DNA of 64,000 nt, taken from positions 1-64,000 of the forward strand of contig JAZUGF010000110.1 of assembly GCA_045641065.1 (NCBI GenBank), in the 5' to 3' direction. Origin of the DNA: UBA1723 sp045641065 (GTDB lineage: Bacteria; Bacteroidota; Bacteroidia; Bacteroidales; Paludibacteraceae). This document shows positions 42,833-52,377 of the stretch, piece after piece (the first letter of the stretch is position 1; each line of letters opens with the position of its first letter). The notes beneath the pieces are model-generated. The model made no database searches. It was not told the DNA's origin and worked only from the letters and a program-made list of their open reading frames with translations. The position numbers and the translations under genes are program-made.

Positions 42833-43696
42833 TTATTTTTTCAGGATGTTTTGTCTGTACTCCTTAGGGGAGATTCCTACACTCTCTTTGAAGAATTTAC
42901 CAAAGAAACTTTGGCTTGTGAAGTTGAAGTGGAATGCAATCTCCTTGATTGGCATGTTCGGATTTGATAGATAATGTTTGATCTCTTCAATCACAACCTG
43001 CTCGATCCACTGCTTGGGAGTCTTGCCACTTTCACTCTTGATCATCGTAGAGAAATAACGTTTGGAAAGACCGATTTGAGACGCATAAAACTCCACGCTT
43101 CTCTCCTTTATATAATTGTGGAAAAGAAGCACTAAGAAGCGTTTTAAGATGTCTGAACTTCTGTTGAAATTCGCACTTCTGTTTTCTGTTTCACTTCTGT
43201 AGATGCTGTAAAGGTGGAGAATATAGTAGCAGACGGAATTGACAAGAGAGTCTTTCAACTTTTTTGTGTATTCTGTTTCTGACTGCGTCGTCTCCTTGAA
43301 TACATCAATTGCACTTTTTACGAACTGTGACAGTGTATTCAATTGCTCCTGTGCTAAGTGTAGGGTAGGGTTGGAACGAAGATAGATTAGTTTCTCAACG
43401 TTGAATACTGAGTAGATAGTACGTTGCAAACGGTCGTCAGTAGATCCCAAAAGTAGTCCACTCAAGTCGTGGGAATAGTCGATCAATGAGACGTTTCTTC
43501 CTGGCGTATAGATGCAGACATCACCTTTGAAGAGCTCGAAAGACACTCCTTCGATCATGATTCTTAATCTTCCATTGTCGCAGATGAAGAGATAATACTT
43601 ATTCTTCGAAATCTCGAATGTAAGATCTTCAACCAAATGAAGGTTGTCTGAACTTATCTTCTTAAAAACTATATCTAAATCTTCGTTATTTTTCAT
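42833..43696 (-). CDS. AraC family transcriptional regulator
   Basis: The 287-residue product has an N-terminal cupin-like sensor (FELFKGDVCIYTPGRNVSL near residue 58) and a C-terminal AraC DNA-binding domain (FYASQIGLSKRYFSTMIKSESGKTPKQWIEQVVIEEIKHYL...FNFTSQSFFGKFFKESVGISPKEYR). It is similar to the AraC gene at 18212. It sits just after the RND operon but is separated from it by a terminator, so it is a separate unit. It may or may not control efflux. Confidence 0.9.
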   Translation of the reverse strand: MKNNEDLDIVFKKISSDNLHLVEDLTFEISKNKYYLFICDNGRLRIMIEGVSFELFKGDVCIYTPGRNVSLIDYSHDLSGLLLGSTDDRLQRTIYSVFNVEKLIYLRSNPTLHLAQEQLNTLSQFVKSAIDVFKETTQSETEYTKKLKDSLVNSVCYYILHLYSIYRSETENRSANFNRSSDILKRFLVLLFHNYIKERSVEFYASQIGLSKRYFSTMIKSESGKTPKQWIEQVVIEEIKHYLSNPNMPIKEIAFHFNFTSQSFFGKFFKESVGISPKEYRQNILKK

Positions 43697-43713
43697 ACTC
43701 CCTGAGTTTTAAT

Positions 43714-43747
43714 AAAGCAGGTGGACTTGCAGAAGCCCACCTGCTTT
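43714..43747 (-). terminator. Terminator of the RND efflux operon
   Basis: A perfect 11-bp stem (AAAGCAGGTGG with CCACCTGCTTT). It lies 9 bp past the last efflux gene on the minus strand and has a T-rich tract there. Confidence 0.85.
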
Positions 43748-43755
43748 GATATACA

Positions 43756-44049
43756 TTAGATAGTACGTTCGATGTTCCAAACGAATGCTCTCACACCAAG
43801 TTCCTCGCTTCTCTTGTCAAGTTTCTTGATTAGTGTTAACAATTCGTCGACGCGATCGTCTTCTACCACCGTCATGATGGCTGAGTTCATATCTGGCCAT
43901 GTATGCGAACCACGGTGAGGATTACCTCCGTAAGTGCCTCGTCCCTGAACCTCCTCAAACAGTGTGAAACCGTTGATGTTTAGTGTGTCCAACACGAACT
44001 CCACTTTTTCAGTGTTAGCCTGATTGAATACTATGAATACTGATTTCAT
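43756..44049 (-). CDS. PG0541-type PII-like protein associated with efflux operon
   Basis: The 97-residue product starts MKSVFIVFNQANTEKVEFVLDTLNINGFTLFEEVQGRGTYGG and ends DELLTLIKKLDKRSEELGVRAFVWNIERTI. It has the PII-like ferredoxin fold, with the variable loop RGTYGGNPHRGSHTWPD. It belongs to the PG0541 group found beside RND transporters in Bacteroidetes. It may sense a nucleotide or metal and tune the pump; no experiment supports this here. It is the last gene of the operon, 18 bp from the permease. Confidence 0.85.
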   Translation of the reverse strand: MKSVFIVFNQANTEKVEFVLDTLNINGFTLFEEVQGRGTYGGNPHRGSHTWPDMNSAIMTVVEDDRVDELLTLIKKLDKRSEELGVRAFVWNIERTI

Positions 44050-44067
44050 GTCTTTCTCAATTTTCGT

Positions 44068-47000
44068 TTAACCTATACGAACTGGCTCGTCTTCGTCTGA
44101 GAAACCACCTTCACCTCTGTGAATAGAACCCTTCACTGCTTTGGTGTTTGGTCCGGCGATTTCGTCGCTGTTTACGTCGATATCCATGAAGATAAACTGG
44201 TTACGTACCTCCTTCTGAAGGTCACGCTCTCCGTGGCGGCTCATGATACCGTATAGTACTGGCACAACGATTAGTGTTACCAATGTTGATACACAGATAC
44301 CACCGATTACAACGATACCCATTGATACCCACATCTCAGATCCTTCAGCCTTACTCAATGTCATTGGAATCATACCCAATACAGTTGTTGCGGCTGTCAT
44401 CAATACAGGACGTAGACGGCTCTGACCTGACAATGCGATAGCCTCGTTAAGCTCGTATCCACGGTCACGCATCAAGTCAATGTAGTCCACGAGCACGATA
44501 CCGTTCTTTACTACGATACCCACCAACATGATGATACCAAGCATACCGATCATATCCAAGTATGTGTTTGTGACAAGCAATGCGATGATAGTTCCTGAGA
44601 TTGCGAATGGTACGGCCATCATGATCATGAATGGCTTAGCAAGTGACTCAAACTGTGATGCCATAACCACATATACAAGGAAGACGATTAGAGCCAATAG
44701 CATACCCATATCCTGGAATGACTCCTGCTGGTCTTCGTATGCACCACCCAACATAACTGTACATCCTGTTGGAATTTCTGATTTGTCAACCACTTTCTGA
44801 ATATCAACAGCAAGCTCTCCTAGAGAAGTGTTGAATGGAGTAACCTTCATTGTCAAACAACGCTGACGGCTCTTACGCTCAATCTGTGGTGGAGACCAGA
44901 ACTCTTCAACTTTGGCAATCTCACTAAGTTTAACATTGCCTCTCACTGTTGGAATAGAAAGGTCGTTGACCAATGATAGTGAGTTACGGTTCTCCTCCTT
45001 CAAACGAACAAGGATGCTATACTCATCACCGTCTTCCTTAAGAAGTCCTGCATTCATACCATTTATACGGTTACGAACGTAAGATGATATTGTTGCTGAA
45101 GTAAGGCCAAGTTTAGATGCCTTCTCTTTGTCAACGATGATTTTAAGTTCAGGACGGTCTTTCTCACGGCTGATATCAACGTCACGTGCACCTGATACGT
45201 TCTTCTCGATTAGATCCTTTAGCTCGTAAGCGTATTTGCTTGTGGCGTCAAACTCATATCCGTAGATTTCGATGTCGACAGTCTGTCCGCCTCCTCCACC
45301 GAAACCACCTTGGTTTTCTGCCTTGTAAGTGATGATCTCAGGATATTTAGCAAGAATCTGACGTAGTTTCTCTGCAATCTCGTCGATAGTTACGGAACGC
45401 TCTCCCTTACGAGTACAGATTACACGCATCTCAATCTTGTTGTTTGTTGTAGATGTAAACAATGCTCCAAGACCAGCCTGGTCGTTTGATCCACATGTTG
45501 TATTGATTAGACGGATTTCCTCTGGGAATGCAGCCATGAAATCGTGCTCAATTTTACGAGCAATCTTGGCTGTCTCTTCTACTCGGTTACCCTGCTGCAA
45601 CTCAACCTTAACTGACAAACGTCCGTTATCTTGGTTAGAGATAAAGTTTGTACCGATCATTCCTGTTAGCATCGGAGTAAGTGAGATTGCGAAGAATGCT
45701 ATAGCTCCAAGCATTGTGATCTTCTTGTGTGTCAAACACCAACGAAGTACGTTTGCGTAGAATGCATCTACCTTATCAAGGGCTCTAACCACTGTTCTCT
45801 GGTACCATCCCTCTTTAACCTCTTCTTCAACAAGCTGACCGTTCTCGATATGAACAGGTTTGTTCTTCAACAATTTTGAACAAAGCATTGGAGTCAATGA
45901 AATGGCGACGGCAGTTGATGTACAACAACAGATTGTCACGATCCAACCAAGCTCCTTAAACATGATACCTGCGATACCAGTTACCATTGTTAGTGGCACG
46001 AATACAGCACAGATAACGAGTGTAGTTGCGATAACGGATACCCACACCTCATTTGTTGCGTAGATAGAAGCCTCACGTGGTGAACTTCCTCTCTGAATAT
46101 GAGTTGAGATGTTCTCAAGTACCACAATCGCGTCATCCACCACCATTCCGACTGCGATTGTCAATGAACATAGTGAGATGATGTTGATTGAACTGTCTGC
46201 ACCCAACAAATAAATGAAGGATACGAGCAATGAGATTGGGATTGTGATTCCGACGATGATTGCCGCTCTCCATTTTCCAAGGAAGAACAATACGACAAGA
46301 ACTACGAATACCAACGCGTACATGATTGATTCCTCAAGTGAGTTGATCGCATTTACGATATCTCTTGAAGAGTCGTAAAGTAGGTTGAACTGAACATCCT
46401 TAGGAAGGACTTTCTTGATTTTCTCAACCTCTTTCTTGATATCTGTACAGATCTGTACTGTGTTACCACCAGTCTGCTTTGTGACGATCAAACGTACACC
46501 ATCCTGTCCGCTGACTTTCTCCTCCAAGCAAAGATCTTTGATTGTATCCTTCACAGTAGCGATATCGCGGATGTAGATGGTTTTGCCGTCTGCAGTAGTT
46601 GTGACAACGATATTCTCGATCTCAGCACTTTCTGTATACTCACTTCTTACCTCAAGCTCATACTGCTCTTTGTTCATCTTTACAGTACCACTTGAAAGGT
46701 TAAGGTTGTTGCTTGCTACAGCCTGTCCAACCTGCTCCAATGAAAGTGCATATGCGTCAAGCTTGTTCTGGTCGATATCCACGTATACGCGACGCTCTGG
46801 CTCACCACTTAATGTGATGTTACCGATTTGGTCAACGTGGTTAAGCTGTGGAACTACTACGTCATTAAGGATTTTCTCAAGTCCTGGGTAAGACTCGTTT
46901 GCCTGGATCATATACTGGATGATAGGCATTGAACTTGTAGAGAACTTGATTACAAGTGGTGTACTTGCACCTTCAGGAAGGTTATCCTTAACCATATCCA

Positions 47001-47334
47001 CGAATGAACGAATATCGTTCACTGCTTCATCAAGTTTTGATCCCCACTCAAACTCCATGGCAACAAGAGATATGTTATCCTTACTTGTTGATGTCAAAGT
47101 TTTTAGTCCATCCACTGAGTTTAGGGTGTTCTCCATAACCTTTGTCACGTTGGTCTCCACCTCACTGGCGTTGGCACCAGCGTATGTGGTCATTACGCAG
47201 ACAAATGGAGGCTCCATCTCCGGGAACTGGTCGATAGGTAGTTTCTTGAATGAGAAAATACCTAACACCATCACCGCAATGAAGATGAGCGACGTTGTTA
47301 TCGGCTTGTCAATAGCCGTTTTGAATATACTCAT
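44068..47334 (-). CDS. RND efflux transporter permease
   Basis: The 1088-residue inner-membrane protein is an HAE-1-type RND pump. N-terminal FKTAIDKPITTSLIFIAVMVLGIFSFKKLPIDQFPEMEPP is typical. The proton-relay TM4 carries GMVVDDAIVVLENI near residue 400. The second half repeats the fold (MASQFESLAKPFMIMMAVPFAISGTIIALLV and GIVVKNGIVLVDYIDLMRDRG). It uses the proton gradient to export drugs or other small molecules across the envelope with the adaptor and TolC-like proteins encoded upstream. An acidic C-terminal tail of about 45 residues follows the last helix. Confidence 0.96.
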   Translation of the reverse strand: MSIFKTAIDKPITTSLIFIAVMVLGIFSFKKLPIDQFPEMEPPFVCVMTTYAGANASEVETNVTKVMENTLNSVDGLKTLTSTSKDNISLVAMEFEWGSKLDEAVNDIRSFVDMVKDNLPEGASTPLVIKFSTSSMPIIQYMIQANESYPGLEKILNDVVVPQLNHVDQIGNITLSGEPERRVYVDIDQNKLDAYALSLEQVGQAVASNNLNLSSGTVKMNKEQYELEVRSEYTESAEIENIVVTTTADGKTIYIRDIATVKDTIKDLCLEEKVSGQDGVRLIVTKQTGGNTVQICTDIKKEVEKIKKVLPKDVQFNLLYDSSRDIVNAINSLEESIMYALVFVVLVVLFFLGKWRAAIIVGITIPISLLVSFIYLLGADSSINIISLCSLTIAVGMVVDDAIVVLENISTHIQRGSSPREASIYATNEVWVSVIATTLVICAVFVPLTMVTGIAGIMFKELGWIVTICCCTSTAVAISLTPMLCSKLLKNKPVHIENGQLVEEEVKEGWYQRTVVRALDKVDAFYANVLRWCLTHKKITMLGAIAFFAISLTPMLTGMIGTNFISNQDNGRLSVKVELQQGNRVEETAKIARKIEHDFMAAFPEEIRLINTTCGSNDQAGLGALFTSTTNNKIEMRVICTRKGERSVTIDEIAEKLRQILAKYPEIITYKAENQGGFGGGGGQTVDIEIYGYEFDATSKYAYELKDLIEKNVSGARDVDISREKDRPELKIIVDKEKASKLGLTSATISSYVRNRINGMNAGLLKEDGDEYSILVRLKEENRNSLSLVNDLSIPTVRGNVKLSEIAKVEEFWSPPQIERKSRQRCLTMKVTPFNTSLGELAVDIQKVVDKSEIPTGCTVMLGGAYEDQQESFQDMGMLLALIVFLVYVVMASQFESLAKPFMIMMAVPFAISGTIIALLVTNTYLDMIGMLGIIMLVGIVVKNGIVLVDYIDLMRDRGYELNEAIALSGQSRLRPVLMTAATTVLGMIPMTLSKAEGSEMWVSMGIVVIGGICVSTLVTLIVVPVLYGIMSRHGERDLQKEVRNQFIFMDIDVNSDEIAGPNTKAVKGSIHRGEGGFSDEDEPVRIG

Positions 47335-47353
47335 AGCTGAATAAGTAGCTTAA

Positions 47354-48397
47354 TTAGTCGTTAACGATTTTAATTTCACTTCCGTCTACCAAACGTCCCT
47401 GACCTGATGTTACGATGATATCACCTGGCTTAACCTCGTCTGAGATAATCTCAACCATGTCGTCAAATCTGTCTCCAAGAACAACGTCTACTCTCTTAGC
47501 TGTACCATCTGGCTGTGCTAGGAACATGTAACGGTTGTTAGAACCTACAAGTTTAAGAACAGACATGTATGGTACAAGCTTTGTGTCTGCCTTGCCCACA
47601 CCGATAGTAGTCTTAACGTACATACCTGGACGAAGTGTGTTAGCTCCGTTAGGCAACTTTACTTTTACCTGGAATGTGTGAGTTGATGCGTCAACTGTTG
47701 GGTAAACGACGTCGATGATACCAGTAAATTCTTTACCTGGGTAGATGTCAGAAGTAAAAATCATCTTCTGCCCCTTCTTGATAGCAGGGATATAAGACTC
47801 AGGAATTGCAACCAATGCCTTAAGTACGTTAACCTGCTTGATTGTATAGATAGGACGAGCACCATTGTAAAGCTCACCGCTCTCATAATTCTTCTCAGCA
47901 ATCACACCTGTGCATTCAGCCTTGAAGTATGTATTCTTCTGAAGGAAGTCAAGGTTCTGCTTTGCCTGATCCATCTGAAGCTTAAGAGCATCGTACTGCT
48001 GCTGAGTTGTATTACCACCAGCAAGAAGTGCCTCCATACGCTGCATCTCTGTTGATACGTTTGCGTAAGCAAGTTTAGCCTGGTTTAGCTGAGTCTGATC
48101 CATGCGGACAACAACCTCACCTGCACTTACTCTGTCGCCGATCTCCTTGTTGATCTTCTCAATGATACCAGTCACAGATGGAGATACAGCTACAGTCTCC
48201 CAACCGTCAAGGACAGCTGTACATTGCAACTTGCGCTCGATCTGACGCTTTTCAACTAAACCTGTGCGTACAAGCTGAGCTTCTACAGAGTCAACTGCAG
48301 CAGTTGCCTCTCCTGTTGCTTTTGCGTCGTCCTTTTTGCCACATGATGAAAGTGCTATCATGCCGGCTGCTAAGAAAATGAGTGATTTTCTGTACAT
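47354..48397 (-). CDS. RND efflux periplasmic adaptor (membrane fusion protein)
   Basis: The 347-residue precursor has a signal peptide with lipobox at Cys19 (ALSSCGKKDDA). It shows the barrel-sandwich lipoyl domain (AVSPSVTGIIEKINKEIGDRVSAGEVVVRMDQTQLNQAKLAY) and a short alpha hairpin. The beta-barrel part is TGIIDVVYPTVDASTHTFQVKVKLPNGANTLRPGMYVKT. It links the permease to the outer-membrane channel. It lies 22 bp after the TolC-like gene. Confidence 0.95.
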   Translation of the reverse strand: MYRKSLIFLAAGMIALSSCGKKDDAKATGEATAAVDSVEAQLVRTGLVEKRQIERKLQCTAVLDGWETVAVSPSVTGIIEKINKEIGDRVSAGEVVVRMDQTQLNQAKLAYANVSTEMQRMEALLAGGNTTQQQYDALKLQMDQAKQNLDFLQKNTYFKAECTGVIAEKNYESGELYNGARPIYTIKQVNVLKALVAIPESYIPAIKKGQKMIFTSDIYPGKEFTGIIDVVYPTVDASTHTFQVKVKLPNGANTLRPGMYVKTTIGVGKADTKLVPYMSVLKLVGSNNRYMFLAQPDGTAKRVDVVLGDRFDDMVEIISDEVKPGDIIVTSGQGRLVDGSEIKIVND

Positions 48398-48419
48398 AAT
48401 TTATATATCTTTTTTGTTT

Positions 48420-49757
48420 TTACTTGTTAAGGAGCTTCTTAAGATCGATGTTTGCGTTTACCATTTCAAGCACAGAGTTGATGTAATCAGTCTGAGCGGA
48501 AGTCAAGTTCATGTTCGAATTAGTGACATCCATACTTGATGCACGGCCATGTTTGAATTTCTCACTGTAACTGTTAAACAATGAGTTCATCACCTTAATA
48601 TTGTTTTTCTGTACGTTGTAGTTTTCGTAAGCAGATGTCAAATTGAACTTCAATTGTTTTTCCTGAACTTTAAGAGCGATTTCTGTGTTTTCAACTGTGT
48701 TCGCCTGTTCCATCTGTGCTATTTTTGCCTCCTTTACAGCACAAGTTCTTTTCCCAGATGAGAAAATAGGCACATTCACAGTGGCAACAAATGTGTTTTT
48801 TGGTGACATGTCAAAGACCATGTCGTCTGTGAAGTAGTGCTTATGTGTGTTTTGGTAGGCAACACCCAAAGTAGGGAAGAAAGCTGCAACAGCCATCTGC
48901 TTCTGCTTGTCTGTGATCGCTGAACTTTTTGTCAACATCTGGTAATCAAGATTCTGGTTCAAATCAAGATTTGAATTTGTTAGTTCAAGAATAGAACCTT
49001 CATTGACAATTTCTTCAAAGCTCTGAGTAAGAGTTATTTCAGCATCGCTATCAGCACCGATGCTGAGAATCAATGTGTTGTGAAGAGCTTCTATTGAACG
49101 TTTTAATGAGTTAAGTGAGTTGTTGATTGATGCGACCTTTATTTCGATTTGATTAGCGTCGTTTTGTTCAGCGGCACCTACTTTGACTGCATTGTCAATC
49201 ATTGATTTCAGTTTGGATAGGTCGTCAACACTTGTTTGAAGAAGACGGCTCATCTCCTGATATGCAAGAATCATAGTGTAGAATTTTTCTACGCTGTATT
49301 TAGTTTCTTGTTGTGTTTTAATAACATTGATTTCTTTAATCTCTTTTGCCATACGCTGCATTTGAGCTCCAATGATACCTTGAGCAGAAAGACCGGCAGA
49401 TGCTTGGAATCCAAGTTGACCATATGGTGGCATGCTTATAGGTTGTCCCATAAGATTCATTTTCTCACCAAACATGTTGTAATATCCTAGTGTACCGTCG
49501 ATATTAAGCAACATTTGAGCGATAGTCTGCCAACGCTGCATCTCTGCTTTTTGAACGTCAAGAGATGCATTCTTAAGTTCACGGTTGTGCTCAAGTGCGT
49601 AGTTGATTGCATCGTTAAGCGACAAACTCATCTTTTTGTCGTTCTGCTGCGTGTTTGTTGCAGTCTGTTGCGTGCTTTCTGTGCCCTGAGCCACGATTTC
49701 TGGAGTGGCACTAAGCATTGCGATTAATGCTGCGGCTGAAAGTGAGATTCGTTTCAT
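48420..49757 (-). CDS. TolC family outer-membrane efflux protein
   Basis: Started at MKRISLSAAALIAMLSATPEIVAQ, the precursor has 445 residues and a signal peptide cleaved near residue 24. It has two TolC-like repeats of long alpha hairpins with strands (SLNDAINYALEHNRELKNASLDVQKAEMQ at about 45 and AFFPTLGVAYQNTHKHY...NVPIFSSGKRTCAVKEAKIAQMEQ at about 285). It forms the trimeric exit duct. An upstream ATG at 49820 would overlap the TetR gene. It is the second gene of the operon. Confidence 0.95.
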   Translation of the reverse strand: MKRISLSAAALIAMLSATPEIVAQGTESTQQTATNTQQNDKKMSLSLNDAINYALEHNRELKNASLDVQKAEMQRWQTIAQMLLNIDGTLGYYNMFGEKMNLMGQPISMPPYGQLGFQASAGLSAQGIIGAQMQRMAKEIKEINVIKTQQETKYSVEKFYTMILAYQEMSRLLQTSVDDLSKLKSMIDNAVKVGAAEQNDANQIEIKVASINNSLNSLKRSIEALHNTLILSIGADSDAEITLTQSFEEIVNEGSILELTNSNLDLNQNLDYQMLTKSSAITDKQKQMAVAAFFPTLGVAYQNTHKHYFTDDMVFDMSPKNTFVATVNVPIFSSGKRTCAVKEAKIAQMEQANTVENTEIALKVQEKQLKFNLTSAYENYNVQKNNIKVMNSLFNSYSEKFKHGRASSMDVTNSNMNLTSAQTDYINSVLEMVNANIDLKKLLNK

Positions 49758-49782
49758 ATTTTGATATTCTTTTTTATTTCTG

Positions 49783-50424
49783 TTAAAAAATTGTCTTGAA
49801 GTTTTTTTGCTCATTTGCAATCCAAGAGTCTATCACCTTCTTTCCGTATTCAGTTGCGATTCCTCGCATGAATATTTTCCAGGAAGTGCTGTAAACTTCA
49901 AAAAATGATTGTCTTGAATAGTCAAAGAAATCTTGTTTTGCGATTGCTCTCAATTGTAACACAAGAAGTCTCGACATGATATCTGGCTTTAGACCAGGAT
50001 CAATTTCTGGTAATCTGCCGTCTTTTGCAGCTTGTCCTTCCGTTAATAGACGCTCGAAATATTCCAACTGAAGTTCCTTATTCTCTTTCTTGTTTGGTTC
50101 GCATTGGGCGTTTTTCTTTACCTCATCCAAAAAAGACTTATGAGAGTTGTGGACATGTCTGATGAAGATTTCATTCAAACTAAGAATACGTTCGAATGTA
50201 GAGCTGTAGTCTTTGTTGACAACAGTCTCAAACTGCTCTTTTAGTTGATTCGCGTAATTCTTGCAACAAAGTTTGATGAGTTCGTCGCGACTTTGTACTG
50301 TTTCGTAAAGAGTTCGTTTTGATATGCCAAGGGCAGAGGAAATGTCATCCATTTTGACTTCCTTTATACCATGACGCTCAAATAACTTGGTAGATGTATC
50401 AATTATTGAATCTATCAAACTCAT
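49783..50424 (-). CDS. TetR family regulator, first gene of the efflux operon
   Basis: The 213-residue product has the TetR N-terminal helix-turn-helix (DTSTKLFERHGIKEVKMDDISSALGISKRTLYETVQSRDELI) and a ligand-binding C-terminal part. It sits 25 bp before the TolC gene, so it is co-transcribed with the pump and likely represses its own promoter. A minus-strand -7 box TAAATTTG lies at 50461-50468, 37 bp upstream. Confidence 0.93.
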   Translation of the reverse strand: MSLIDSIIDTSTKLFERHGIKEVKMDDISSALGISKRTLYETVQSRDELIKLCCKNYANQLKEQFETVVNKDYSSTFERILSLNEIFIRHVHNSHKSFLDEVKKNAQCEPNKKENKELQLEYFERLLTEGQAAKDGRLPEIDPGLKPDIMSRLLVLQLRAIAKQDFFDYSRQSFFEVYSTSWKIFMRGIATEYGKKVIDSWIANEQKNFKTIF

Positions 50425-50468
50425 ATTCTAGTGACTTTAAATCTCTTTATAAATACGATGCAAATTTA

Positions 50469-50751
50469 TCTCAGAAAACTCAAAAAAGAAAATAAGTTTT
50501 CAAAATAATCGTGTAAAAAATGATTTTTAACAATTTTTAAACATTCGTATTTTTCAATTATTTGAGAGTAGTCTAGAAACGAATATGATTTATTGTTATT
50601 AATATGACTATGTTAGAAATACAAATAATATGATGTCATTAAAAAAAATAATGGTAGAATAAGTGTTACTATTTAACGTAAAAAGATGGAAGGAAAATAT
50701 ATAGAAAGGTAAAAAAATGTTATAATTTTATAAATTACTCTAAAAAAGTTA
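50469..50751. other. AT-rich intergenic region between TetR and ompA
   Basis: Very AT-rich and without an ORF. It contains the outward-facing promoters of the RND operon and ompA, and presumably the TetR operator; no clear palindromic operator was found. Confidence 0.5.
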
Positions 50752-50759
50752 TACATTTG
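50752..50759 (+). promoter_or_regulatory. -7 box of ompA-like gene
   Basis: TACATTTG fits the consensus. The start point is about 38 nt before the start codon. A TTTT tract is the nearest upstream candidate for the -33 element. Confidence 0.45.
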
Positions 50760-50803
50760 TGGGCAGAAAATAAAAACGTATAAATTTCATTCTACACGAA
50801 AAG

Positions 50804-52291
50804 ATGAAAAAGATTGTAACTTTAGCGTGTGCAGCAATTACAAGCGTTTCTGCTGCAACAGCTCAGACAGAGTCTAACCAGTGGGCAATTGGTGTCTATG
50901 GTGGTTTGACAGAGTATGAAGGAGAGCTTGCAAGCAACATGATGGGTATCCTAAAGGAGAACTATAGCTTCTACGGACATGGTGCGGTTTCAGTAAACCG
51001 TTTCTTGAACAAGCGTTGGGATGTAGCATTCTTCGGATCTTATGGTTTGCTAGGAGCAAAGAAAGAGGGTATTTCTTATGACAATGAGAATAGCAAGAGC
51101 TCTCTAGTTCTTGGTTCAAATGCAAGTAATTTGGCAGAAATGAAGATGAAGGAAGTATACGGTGATTTGACTGCTGCTTTCAAGTTCATCACTAAGGATT
51201 CTTGCCGTTTCAATCCATATATTTTCGCCGGAGTTGGTTACCGTTATTTGATGGCAAAGGATGCTGATAAGTATATTGGTAAGGAAGGTGGCGACGTTGC
51301 TATCGTTGGTGGTATCGGATGTGACTACAGAATCACAGACCGTGTTGCTTTGTCTTACACAGCTCGTTATGGTTACACACTAGGAGATGATAAGGATCAG
51401 TTCGTTATCAAGGGTGTTAACGATCAGCAGTTGATGCACAGCCTAGGTTTGAAGTTTGCATTCGGATCTCCTAAGGATTCAGATAAGGACGGTGTTGAGG
51501 ATAAACTTGACCAGTGTCCTAACACTCCACTTGGTGTAAGTGTTGACGCTAACGGTTGCCCTCTAGATGATGATAAGGATGGTGTTCCAAACTATCTAGA
51601 TAAGTGCCCTGGTACTCCAGCAGGTGTTCAGGTTGACTCACTTGGTTGCCCAATTGATACAGACGGTGACGGTGTGGCAGATTACCTTGACAAGTGTCCT
51701 GATACTCCAAAGGAGGCAGAGGTTGATGAGAACGGATGTCCAAAGGATACAGATGGTGACGGTGTTCCTGATTACCTAGATAAGTGTCCTGGTTCTCCAG
51801 CTGCTGCTAAGGGATTTGTAGATGAGAACGGTTGCCCTACAGATAAGGATGGTGACGGCGTTTATGACTTCGAGGATAAGTGTCCTGAGACTCCAGGTAT
51901 CAAGGAGAACAAGGGATGTCCTGAGGTTAAGGCTGAGGTTAAGCAGTTGTTCAAGAAGGCTCTTAATGGTGTTCAGTTCGAGACAGGTAAGGCTAAGATC
52001 AAGGGTAAGACTTCATTCGCAATCCTTGACGACGTAGTTAAGGTTATGCAGGAGAACCCAGCATATAAGTTGAATATCGGTGGACACACAGATAACGTAG
52101 GTGATCCAGTTAAGAATATGGCTCTATCTAAGGATCGTGCCGCTTCAGTAAGAGCTTACCTAGTTGAGAAGGGTGTTGACGAGTCACGTTTGTCTGCAGC
52201 AGGTTACGGTGACACAGTTCCAGTAGCTGACAATAAGACAGCTAAGGGTCGTGCTCAGAACCGTCGCGTTGCATTCGAGGTTGAGTTCTAA
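50804..52291 (+). CDS. OmpA family outer-membrane protein with thrombospondin type 3 repeats
   Basis: The 495-residue precursor has a signal peptide ending near residue 21 (SAATAQ). An eight-strand OmpA-type barrel follows (residues 25-220). Next come five calcium-binding TSP3 repeats, each of the form DxDxDGVxDxxDxCP (residues 225-380). The C-terminal OmpA domain (residues 385-495) carries the peptidoglycan-binding Asp and Arg in GGHTDNVGDPVKN and GRAQNRRVAFEVEF. It tethers the outer membrane to the cell wall and codes with a strong preference for optimal codons, so it is probably abundant. A UUCG-type terminator follows. Confidence 0.95.
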   Translation: MKKIVTLACAAITSVSAATAQTESNQWAIGVYGGLTEYEGELASNMMGILKENYSFYGHGAVSVNRFLNKRWDVAFFGSYGLLGAKKEGISYDNENSKSSLVLGSNASNLAEMKMKEVYGDLTAAFKFITKDSCRFNPYIFAGVGYRYLMAKDADKYIGKEGGDVAIVGGIGCDYRITDRVALSYTARYGYTLGDDKDQFVIKGVNDQQLMHSLGLKFAFGSPKDSDKDGVEDKLDQCPNTPLGVSVDANGCPLDDDKDGVPNYLDKCPGTPAGVQVDSLGCPIDTDGDGVADYLDKCPDTPKEAEVDENGCPKDTDGDGVPDYLDKCPGSPAAAKGFVDENGCPTDKDGDGVYDFEDKCPETPGIKENKGCPEVKAEVKQLFKKALNGVQFETGKAKIKGKTSFAILDDVVKVMQENPAYKLNIGGHTDNVGDPVKNMALSKDRAASVRAYLVEKGVDESRLSAAGYGDTVPVADNKTAKGRAQNRRVAFEVEF

Positions 52292-52312
52292 TCAGAATAT
52301 TCAATAAGACAT

Positions 52313-52351
52313 AGAGAAAGAATCGCTTCGGCGGTTCTTTCTCTTTTTTTT
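52313..52351 (+). terminator. Terminator of the ompA-like gene
   Basis: A 12-bp stem (AGAAAGAATCGC with GCGGTTCTTTCT, one G-U pair) with a TTCG loop is followed by a long T run. Confidence 0.95.
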
Positions 52352-52377
52352 GATTACATTTTAGTTATTTGTAGTAT

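Noticed and set aside
43756..44049. GlnK partner for the ammonium transporter
   Set aside because: The PII-like protein lacks the GlnK T-loop signature and is coupled to the RND pump, not to amt.
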